Of a DNA stretch of 64,000 bases, positions 12,901-24,900 are shown piece by piece. The notes under the pieces are model-generated. The model did no database searches and was not told where the DNA came from. It saw only the letters and a list, made by a program, of their open reading frames with translations. Origin of the DNA: Argopecten irradians (lineage: Eukaryota; Mollusca; Bivalvia; Pectinida; Pectinidae); the NCBI RefSeq assembly GCF_041381155.1, contig NC_091143.1:23463695-23527694 (forward strand). The letters are read 5' to 3'. The position numbers and the translations under genes are program-made. Each line of letters opens with the position of its first letter. Position 1 is the stretch's first letter.

Positions 12901-15900
12901 ATGAGTCCATATGACGGTGAAAAGTGTAAATATTGATGTATCTTCATCTCTGATTAAAATATTTATGTATTTATATTCACCTTAATTAACATATTGATGT
13001 ATTTTCACCCTTTATTAACAGATTGATAAACATATATGTTCTTTCTTTATTAAATTCACAGGAACAGGAGGCACTGTCTGGTTACATGGCCGGAAAATCC
13101 GTCCACGCATTATCGTTATCAGTGACTTGGAGTTTAATGAAACAGCAACTGGAGGGGAAGCAGACGACACAGATGCTCTGGCCTTCGTATGTACGGTTTT
13201 TTGTATAGCATCATTCATCATCAATATTCCAGGCTTAGCTTAATTTCCTCTTCATGACATTTACTGAATCATCAGAATTACATAATAATATAGCATTGAA
13301 TCAGCATTGATTCAGTATTTATAGCTTATCTTATTAAAACTTTTAATGATATTTGACTACTCTCAAAACTACTGAACCAAATTCACAAAACTTTCTTTAG
13401 TAAAGATCAACCAAAATGGCATCGTCGGTGACCCACGGTAGATTGCACTACACTATGCTACACTTATCACCCATGGGACAGCTCGATCTCAGAGCACTGT
13501 TTAAATGATGTCACACTATAAATAGAAACCAATCAATATAACTTTTTTAAAATGAGAACTCCTCAGTTTGGAAGGAGAATATTTATGGATATCAATGTTG
13601 TTTATGTACAGCTTCTGTGAAGCATATGTTACCTCCAATCTCATTTGCTAAAAAATCGGCAGGAAAATCTGTCGGGGGGCCAATCAGATAACACTTGGCA
13701 AAAGCGATGCTCTGAGATCCAGGGGGTGATAAGTGTAACATAGTGTAGTGCAATCAACCATGGGTCACCGACGATGCCAAAATGGTAAATATATATCATG
13801 GTCCTCACCGATGACCATGATTGTCCCTGGTCCTATTAATTTTTGTTTGTTTGTTTGTTTGAAGTGTTAGATAATTATGGATAGAGTTAGAATGAATAAT
13901 CCCAGCTATTGATAAGACATATCTATTCTGCAGACAAATGATGTGCTGAATCAGCTGATTACAATAGCACTGAAACTGAAAGCTTTGGGAATACCAGTCT
14001 ATGTCATGTCAGTCGGAAATGGACCCCAGGTCAGTAATTGATCTTTCTATCAATAGTATAGGAGTCTAGTATCAGCAGATGTCACAACTCAATCGAGTCA
14101 TATCAAACACTTTAGATTTTTGATCAAAAGTTCCTCAATAAAACGGAACTCTGGTAATGTGCTGTTGATGATTTTTGCCTGATGTGTTATGACTGCTGAT
14201 ACAAACCCTGTCTTATAGGATTGTGCTGGAATTAAGGTCCAATTTTAATGAAGTGTGAACTGTTCTTTTTAAATAAGTTTGAACACAGATATTTATTTCT
14301 GATAATATTATCTTAATGATAACAAAGCATTTTGGTCTATACAGTTATACAAATGTGTTGATAAAAAATCATGGAGAGCAACTTACACAAATTTTAATTG
14401 ATCACATTTTTGAAAGTATAAAAAAAAAATTGCATGTGAGTACATTTGCTTTAAAGTATTAGGTTCAAAATTCAAGCTTATGTTTTTTAAGATATGTTAG
14501 GACTAATTGTGAGTTTACTGTGTACTAGTTGAATGACCTTCGCACAAGGTTGGGCCCCCCAATAAGGATGACTGGAGGGAAAATCATGGAGAAATCAGAA
14601 GAACTGCTAGGTCGACAGGCCTGGCAACAGGTAGGATTAATAGAATCTTACAGGGTTCTGCAAGTGGACAGGGATATCTCAACCCTAGTGAAAGTTGTTA
14701 TTTGTCAATATACCATGATTCAAAATACCATGCTACACCGCTAATATAACATAAAATTTTTGTGGTGTAGAATTTTTTGTTATTTTCTTGGTGGTTATGG
14801 AACCACAAATAAAAAAACGACAAATGATGTTTGATACATCTTTGTTATCTCTGTGTCACAAAATCAAGAAGCCAAAAATAATTCATGTTATAATATTAAT
14901 TAACAGTAAAAGGTATAAATACATTTAACACAAGTAGGTTAAAGATGGAGCATTATATAATTATATACAATCATGTAGTATTGGCCATGTTCATCTTGTC
15001 CCTTACAATTCTAATTTCATTTGGAAGTTTATCTTAAATTTTGTTATTATGGTATCAGAGGATTTCAAAAGTGACATTTTAGTGCATCCCTGAAACCCCC
15101 TAGCTAATTTACAATTTTTGGCAGAACTATACGATCACATTTGAGTTTTCTTTAGGCCTGTTAAAAGCAGATAACATTCCAGGTAGTTTTGTCACTATGT
15201 TAAACAGTCTTGCTAACTGAAACTTCTCTTACTTAAAGTACTGGCGTGGGGTTCCTTATCAGACCAAATGTCGAAGGTCAAGGTTACTGTAAATTATAAA
15301 TAGAAAATTTATTAGGTGTTATAACTTCACCTTTCTTCGGCCGATCAAGGTCAACTTTATGGTAAACTTTTATCGTGTGTTTCACAGATACTATCTTGTA
15401 ACATACTGGATATGCTGGATAATGTGTGGGGCCCTATGACACCCGAAGAAAAACTAGAAATCATCAAGTCATTCGCTGGTGAGGATCCTGAGGACAGGGT
15501 AAGTTGTTCTTGATGTCATTTTGACCCTGCAGGTAGGGCATTAGAATTGTACCTGCTACTCCATTGCATGATCGTAAAAGGCGACTAGATTTAGGATCTT
15601 ATCTTTTCTTTCTTAAGTTACTTTCTTCTTCCTGACATCTCCCTTGACACCACCTCACTTTTGGCCTTTTGTTGAATGCCCATCCCTGTAAAGAAGGATC
15701 TGGGTTCTGTCCCCAGGTCAAGACAAAACAAAGTCTGTAAAAGTGGCAGTTTTTGCTCCTGCTAAGCGCTTAGCATACAGGGAGTGGGATGACTGGTTTG
15801 CCCGTTGTCAGTATAATGTGACCAGTTGGGGTGTTTTACTTGGTGTCTTTGGTGGCATGCTTAAGTGATATAGCACTATAAAAATGGCAACAGTTTCACT

Positions 15901-18900
15901 ATACAAGAAGACACAACACGAACATACTGCAGTCTCCTAAAACACGCAACTCGCACTACACACACCCTGCACACTGCAAACGTAGGGAGGGGGGGGGGGC
16001 GTCCTTACATGACCCTGGCTATTGATAGGACATAAATTAAACAAACAATGCTCTGATTTACAGCTTTCATCATTTTAATAAAACAATTGTACAGATGTTA
16101 TGAAAGAACTATAATTGAAGCCCACTGCTTTCATGAAATGTATAGATCAATATTATCTGCATGCATCTATGCAGCATAAACCTTCAACTATGACTATGTA
16201 GCCTAGTCTCTCCTTAGATTTTGTGTGGAGAGTTAGATTTTATTGAAATGGCCATGTTGTAGTTTAATAGATATATATATACTGATAAAGATAAATTTAT
16301 TATTATATACATTGCATTAAATTAATAACAATAATGATATATTGTTTCTTCAACACTTGCAGGAAAGTATTAGAAAAATGATGGCAGAGCGAAAAGAGAA
16401 AGAAAGAAACGAGGAAGAAATCTGTTCCCTCTTGAGACATACAGGAGAACCAGGAGAACAACTGTGGAGAGAGTTCCCTATGGGTGACCGGGTACAAGAT
16501 ATACAGCATGTCAACACAGCAGGCACTATTGTGGGTCATTTACCAAACAGTGAGTGTTTCCTTAATTTCCAAGAGCATCCATGTCTTTCTATAGGTTTAG
16601 GTTGAGAGTAAATAAATATGCTTCTATTGAAGCTATCTGTTTAAAACTATCAGCTGAGAGGAAAGTGACCTTGGTAATGTAGTTTGAAATATGAAACGTT
16701 ATAGTAACAGTTATTGACTTTGTTTCCACAGGGAGAGTGTTGATACAGTGGGATAGTGGAAACAATGGCGAGTTTGCATCCTTAGAGATGTCACGATTGG
16801 TAATAGGTACAGCAAGAGACTGCCGAGAGTACGAAGGAGAGACCCACCGAGTTGGATCAAGGGTCCGTAGAGGTAGGTTTAATTTATTACTCATGATTGA
16901 CATTCTCGCAAATTAGTGCGTTGAAACAAATTGCTGTTGGTTTTCAGGGAATTGGGAAAGATTTATCACTACTGGAATATAGTCCATGAAAATGTCATGA
17001 ATTAGATTATAAAAAAGCAATGAAAAAATCATTGGCAAACCGCATGAAAATGGCCATGAAAAAGGTAAAGTAATTATGATCATAAAAAATCAATAAAATT
17101 TATATTTCATGCCCATTAAATTTTATGATCTTAATTTCATGGTCATGAAATTTTACAATAGCTTCATGACCATGATTTTAATTCAGTATTTTTATGACCA
17201 TGAATATATATATTTTTTCTGGCCGTGAACATGATTATGGCCATGAATAAGGTAAAGTAATCATGGGGTAGTTGAAAGTTCATGGTTTTTTCATTACTAA
17301 ATGAAATTATTTATGGCCCTGATATTTCTAACAACTGTTTCAAATCTTTATCAATGAAACTTCATCATGAAGAGAATTGTATTTTTAGGTCATCTGACCC
17401 AAAGGGTCAGGATGACCTATAGTCATCATGCACCGTCCGTCGTCGTCCGTCGTCGTCCGTCGTCCGCCGTCCGCCGTGCGTAAACTTTTCATTCAAACAA
17501 CTTCTTCTCAATAACCGTAAGGCCCACAGTACTCATATTTGGCCTGTAGCATACTTGGATGAAGGGCTATCAAAGTTGTTAAAATAAATGACCTTGACCT
17601 GCTTTCAAGGTCACATGGGTCAAATAGGCTAAATTCTTTGAACGACTTCTTCTAACTAACCAAAAGGTCCAGGGTACTCATATTTGGCCTGTAGCATGCT
17701 GGGATGAAGGGCTACAAAAGTTGTGAAAATTAGTGACCTTGACGTACTGTCAAGGTCACCAGGGGTCAAATAGGCTAAAATCTTTGAACAACTTCTTCTA
17801 ACTAACTGAAAGGTCCAGGGTGCTCATATTTGGCCTGTAGCATGCTGGGATGAAGGGCTACAAAAGTTGTGAAAATTAGTGACCTTGACGTACTGTCAAG
17901 GTCACCAGGAGTCAAATAGGCTAAGATCTTTGAACGACTTCTTCTAACTAACCAAAAGGTCCAGGATACTCATATTTAGCCTGTAGCATGCTGGGATGAA
18001 GGGCTACAAAAGTTGTGAAAATTAATGACCTTGACGTATTGTCAAGGTCACCGGGGGTCAAATAGGCTAAAATCTTTGAACGACTTCTTCTAACTAACCG
18101 AAAGGTCCAGGGTACTCATATTTGGCCTTTGGCATGCTGGGATGAAGGGCTACCAAAGTTGTGAAAATAAATAACCTTGACCTACTTTCAAGGTCACAGG
18201 GGTCAAATAGGCTCAAATCTTTGAACGACTTCTTCTAACTAACCAAAAGGTCCAGGGTACTCATATTTAGCCAGTAGCATGCTGGGATGAAGGGCTACAA
18301 AATATATGAAAACTAATGACCTTGACGTATTGTCAAGGTCACGGGGGGTCAAATAGGCTAAAATCTTTGAACGACTTCTTTTAACTAACCAAAAGGTCCA
18401 GGGTACTCATATTTGGACTGTAGCATGCTGGGATGAAGAGTTACAAAAGTTGTGAAACTTAATGACCTTGACATATTGTCAAGGTTACCGGGGGTCAAAT
18501 AGGCTAAAATCTTTGAACGACTTCTTTTAACTTACCGAAAGATCCAGGGTACTCATATTTGGCCTATAAAATGCTGGGATGAAGGGCTACCAAAGTTGTG
18601 AAAATGAATGACCTTGACCTACTTGGAAGGTCCCAGGGGTCAAATAGGCTAAAATCTTTGAACAATTTTTGTTAACTAACACAAAAGTCCAGGATACTCA
18701 TATTTTGCTGGTGGCATGCTGGGATGAAGGGTTACCATAGTTATAAAAATGAATGACCTTGACTTTCTTTCAAGGTCACAGGGGTCAATTAAGCTAAAAT
18801 CTTTTAACTACACCTTTTAATTAGCCAAAAGGTCCAGGGTATTCACATTTAGTCAATAGCATGCTGAGATAAAGGGCTATCAAAGTTGTGGAAATGAATA

Positions 18901-21900
18901 ACCTTGACCTACTTTCAAGGTTACGAGAGTCAAATATTCCAAAATCTTGAATTTTGAACTTCTTCTCAAGTTCTAGCAGTGTGATTAAGCTGAAACCTGC
19001 ATGAAATGATCCTGACATGGTCCCGACCAAGTGTTGTTATATTTTATGTTGATCCAAAATCCAAGATGGCTGCCACAGATGATCCAAGATGGCTGCCACA
19101 GATGCCATCTTGAAAACACATTTGAACTTCTTCTCAAGTTCTACCAGTGCAATTTAACTGAAACTTGAAACATGAAATGCGACTGACATGATCTTGTCAA
19201 AGTGTTGTTATATCTCTGGTTGATCCCAGATTGGAGATGGCTACCATGACACGATATCTAATTATTTTCCTATACAGCTATTGCCAAGATAGTCAGATGA
19301 CCGTTAAGGCCCTTGGGCCTCTTGTTCATGAATAAACTTCAAGGCCATGATAAATTTCCATCTTCTCCATCTGCCTTTAATTATAATTCACTACAGTAAC
19401 TACACATGGAAACCATGAGAAAAATGATATTACCAAGAAACTTGAACATGTATTACAAGCTACATTAGCTTGCTACATAGCATTATATATATATATAAAT
19501 TTATATCCCTAATCTGCCCAATGCATTATCAATAGATTCATAATATTCCCGTAACAATCGCAATACTTCTATAAAAGTGGTCGTTTCTGTTTAGTGTTCA
19601 GCGAAATGGGAGTGGGGCGACTAATTCACCCATTGTCAGTACAATATAAGCAGATGGGGTGTGCTGGTTTGGTGTCTTCGGTGCCATACTTCAGTAATAT
19701 CACACTATATAAAAGGGCTATTACAAGTAGACACAACACAAATCTACCCCAGTCTCACAAAAGGAAGCACCTCACACTTCACACATGGAACACAGGTCAT
19801 TACCTTGGCTGTTAATAAGACAATAGGAATTCATTTTTTTAACCAAAACACCAATTGTAAATTGTCTATATGGTCATGCATGCTTTAAATACAACGTTAC
19901 TATGCATTTCTGTTTTTCTCCAGTTATTCCTGGAAGTGTACCACATGAAACTCGTTTAGATGACACAGATGTGGGCACTGTGGTGACTTTGTCTGCCCTA
20001 CAGCCGAATGTAGTTTATGTGAGTATGGACATGTAGTTTATGTGAGTATGGACATGTAGTTTATGTGAGTATGGAAATGAAATTAATGTGAGTATGGAAA
20101 TGTAGTTAATGTGAGTATGGAAATGTAGTTTATGTGAGTATGGAAATGTAGTTTATGTGAGTATGGAAATGTAGTTTATGTGAGTGTGGAAATGTAGTTT
20201 ATGTGAGTATGGAAATGTAGTTTATGTGAGTATGGACATGTAGTTTATGTGAGTGTGGAAATGTAGTTTATGTGAGTATGAAAATGTAGTTTATGTGAGT
20301 ATGGAAATGAAATTAATGTGAGTATGGAAATGTAGTTAATGTGAGTATGGACATGTAGTTTATGTGAGTATGGAAATGTAGTTTATGTGAGTGTGGAAAT
20401 GTAGTTTATGTGAGTATGGAAATGTAGTTAATGTGAGTATGGACATGTAGTTTATGGGAGTATGGAAATGTAGTTTAAGTGAGTATGGAAATGAAATTAA
20501 TGTGAGTATGGAAATGTAGTTAATGTGAGTATGGAAATGTAGTTTATGTGAGTATGGAAATGTAGTTTATGTGAGTGTGGAAATGTAGTTTATGTGAGTA
20601 TGGAAATGTAGTTTATGTGAGTATGGAAATGTAGTTTATGTGAGTATGGAAATGTAGTTTATGTGAGTATGGAAATGTAGTTTATGTGAGTATGGAAATG
20701 TAGTTTATGTGAGTATGGATATGTAGTTTTTGTGAGTATGGACATGTAGTTTATGTGAGTATGGAAATGTAGTATTTGTGGGTATGGACATGTAGTTTAA
20801 TGTAGTTTATGTGAGTATAGAAATGAAGTTTATGTGAGTACAGACATGTAGTTTTTGTGAGTATGGATATGTAGTTTGATGTAGTTTATGTGAGTATAGA
20901 AATGAAGTTGATGTTAGTATGGAAATGTAGTTTATGTGAGTATGGAAATGTAGTTTATGTGAGTATGGACATGTAGTTTATGTGAGTATGAAAATGTAGT
21001 TTATGTGAGTATGGTAATGTAGTTTTTGTGGGTATGGACATGTAGTTTAATGTAGTTTATGTGAGTATAGAAATGAAGTTTATGTTAGTATGGAAATGTA
21101 ATTTATGTGAGTATGGAAATTTAGTTTATGTTATTATGGAAATGTAGTTTATGTAAGTATGGAAATGTAGTTTATGTGAGTATGGTAATCTAGTTTTTGT
21201 GAGTATGGACATGTAGTTTAATGTAGTTTATGTGAGTATAGAAATTAAGTTGATGTAAGTATGGAAATATAGTTTATGTGAGTATGAAAATGAAGTATAT
21301 GTGAGTATGGAAATGTTGTGTATATGAGTATGGAAATGTAGTTTATGTCAGTATGGAAATGTAGTATATGTGAGTATGGTAATATGTAGTTTATGTGAGT
21401 ATGAAAATGTAGTTTATGTGAGTATGGTAATATGTAGTTTATGTGAGTATGAAAATGTAGTTTATGTGAGTATGGAAATGTAGTTTATGTCAGTATGGAA
21501 ATGTAGTTTATGTGAGTATGGAAATGTAGTTTATGTGAGTATGGAAATGTAGTTCATATGAGTATGGATATGTCCTTGACAATGTTGTACAGTCTACAAA
21601 TTTACAGATGGACAGACACACAATCTGATTCCAGTATATATCCCCCTCCCCCAGAAAAGCTAAGGGGGATATACTGGAATCAGGTGTCTGTCTGTCCATC
21701 TGTCTATCTGCAGTCTGTGCAATTTTGTCCGGTGAACTCCTCCTAAACAACTTAACAGATTTTGATAAAATGTAAAATTTGGTACACAGAACCTTGACAT
21801 AAAGGGGAGTTGAGTAAACTGTATAGGGTTCTGCAATGTCCCCTATTTATGGAGTTATTACTAAATTTGTGCAGCGGAGGGTATTAGTCAACATATTTAT

Positions 21901-24900
21901 TGCTCGCTAAATGATGATGTCATAATATTAACTTGCAAGTGCAGGTAAAATGTGTAATTATGCAAAATAGGCATTATTGTTAATTTAAAATGTGTAAAAT
22001 TAATATTTGTATCCCAACCTTTGCAATTATCTAAACCTGGATTTTCAAATTTTTTTCTCTCTCTAAAAGGAGTATTTAGAGACATTAAAGTTTTAAAGTG
22101 AACTAAAGTAAATGTAACAGTGTAATTTGTATAAACTAGATGTCACTGGGCCAGCATATATATTTGGCCGGTATAGCAAGGTCTCCAGATTATACAGGGT
22201 CCCAGTTTTAATTACTATAGGTTAAGGTAGACCGTCCCTTCTGGTTTCCTCTCATAGATTTCGTTCATTTTTTGATATTTTGATTTTAGGTATACCCTGA
22301 TCACAAAAACCGCATAAAAATCATATGTCACCGAGTTAATTTTTCTTCCAGGGTTGTTTAAAGATATGTACAAATGACTTAACAATCCAGATTTTAAGGA
22401 TTTTTAAACAAATAATATTTCCTCCCTGTGGCTTCCCTTAACATATAAATAATATGCCTGTAGCATGTTCATACCTTCAGTAGGTGATATAGAATTCATA
22501 ACTATATCAAATAAGCTGGGTTTTCCACAATCAAACGAAATATCGTTATTTTAAAATTAAGTCCGGACCCAATTTTAGTGAAAAATTGCATCAAAATAGT
22601 CATGTTTTTCTTTTTCTTTTTATCTGAAAAAATGATCCCAAGAAAAATCGATTTTTTAGAATTTCCATGAAGATTGGCTTATTTGCAATACGAAAAGCCA
22701 ATAAAAAAAGTATACCTCACTATCAAATGTTTCATCTTGATGTATGGAAATGTAGTTTATGTGACATGATATGTGATGTGGAAATTTGCCGGCATATGCA
22801 TGAGTTTTGGAAATGTAGTTTAAGCGTTTGGATAATGTATTAATGTAGTTGTTTATGTGATATCCTGTTGAGTGTGGAACATGTAGTTTATATGAAAAAG
22901 TTTCAATGAAATAAAGTATGACATGTAGTTTATTGAGTATTGAAATTAGTTTGTTGTTGAGAATATGAAATTTTGAATATGGAAAATGTTCTAATTATGA
23001 ATGGACATGTTGTTTAAATATAGGATGGAAATGTAGTTTATTTGTATGAATATTGTTTTAAGTAAAATGAAATTAATGTAGTATGTATATGTGTGATATA
23101 AATGATTATGTCAATCTGAGTACCAGTATGAGTATAATGTGTTTATGTGAGTGTTGTAATTTAGTTTTATTGTAGAAAAAATATTTGTAGTTGGAAATTT
23201 GTTTATGTTTTAGAAAAAGGTAAATATTTATATTTAATTTCTTTTTAGCCCAAACAGTGGGTTTTAATTTGTTCTCTGCATCTTTTCCTTGTAATGTAAA
23301 AACTGATTCTGAGAAATATGCCTTACTAATTACAATTTTTTATAGACAATGGATTTAAATTCTCAGTGAATTTTTGTTGCTATTTGTTTTTGCTTATGAT
23401 AAATCTGATAATAAAAAGTCTTTTTTGGCTAGCATTAATCTTATCAGTCAGATTACCTAAAACACAATTTTTTTAAAGGAAAAAATGCATGTTTAAAGAA
23501 GTTCAAGATGGTCAAAAGCTGAAATCTACATTATAATATAATTTCAACAAACCCCTTAAAAGTATATGTCAAAGGCAGACTTTACTGTTTATCAAATAAC
23601 TTTAACTTTGATGAGCTTGGAAATCATAGTTAATGTTTTATGGAAATGTAGTTTATGTTTAATGAAATAAAAGTAAAAATGATATTAAATGTTAGTTTTG
23701 TCTAAATAGTAAATCTTTTATATGGAAATGTAAATTTTGAAATTTGAAATGTAGGAAATAAAATATGGTTGATGTAGTTTATATTGAGTATAAAAATACT
23801 ACAGTTTCATGGAAAAAGCCTTTAAATGAGTATGTAGTAAAAATCCACCCAATATCAAGTGAGTTTATGTGATATGGATATTTTATGTACCGGTATGTCA
23901 CAGTTTGATGAGTATAATGTAGTTTATGTAGTACTAGAAATGGGTAGATATAAGTATTGAGTTTGTCATGGCCTGACGTAATAATGAATTTATGTGAGTA
24001 TGTAATGTCAGGATTTTGTCGGGACGTCAACAAAAGGGTGAGTATGCTGGATTCTAGAACACATGTAATTTGTTTTTGTGAGTATAAAATGTAGGTTTAA
24101 AATCTTTATGTGATAAGAAGTGAGTCTGTTAGATTTGCGATCATCTGAAATGAAATCTTATTGAAACTGGTTTTCAAAATACTAATTTTTGCTTTCCAAG
24201 GCTTGCAAGAAATGTAAAAAGTATTTTTAGAATTTCGTTTCATAAAATCTCAGATGAAATAAACACTTGTTTAAGATCCTGCATGGTATTTCAAGATTCA
24301 TGATTTCTTCTGGTTGTTCCGGATAGTGGACAATGGCAGACATGTAGTTGAAATGTAGTTTTATGTGAGTATGGAAATGTAGTTCATATGAGTATGGGAT
24401 TGCATATGAGTATGGATATGTCCCTTGACAATGTTGTACAGTCTACAAATTTACAGATGGACAGACACACAATCTGATTCCAGTATATATCTCCCTCCCC
24501 CAGAAAAGCTAAGGGGGATATACTGGAATCAGGTGTCTGTCTGTCCATCTGTCTATCTGCAGTCTGTGCAATTTTGTCCGGTGAACTCCTCCTAAACAAC
24601 TTAACAGATTTTGATAAAATGTAAAATTTGGTACACAGAACCTTGACATAAAGGGGAGTTGAGTAAACTGTATAGGGTTCTGCAATGTCCCCTATTTATG
24701 GAGTTATTACTAAATTTGTGCAGCGGAGGGTATTAGTCAACATATTTATTGCTCGCTAAATGATGATGTCATAATATTAACTTGCAAGTGCAGGTAAAAT
24801 GTGTAATTATGCAAAATAGGCATTATTGTTAATTTAAAATGTGTAAAATTAATATTTGTATCCCAACCTATGCAATTATCTAAACCTGGATTTTGGCCGG

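Noticed and set aside
20007..21570. CRISPR-like array of short direct repeats
   Set aside because: The units are contiguous with no spacers, and the host is plainly eukaryotic; it is a minisatellite.
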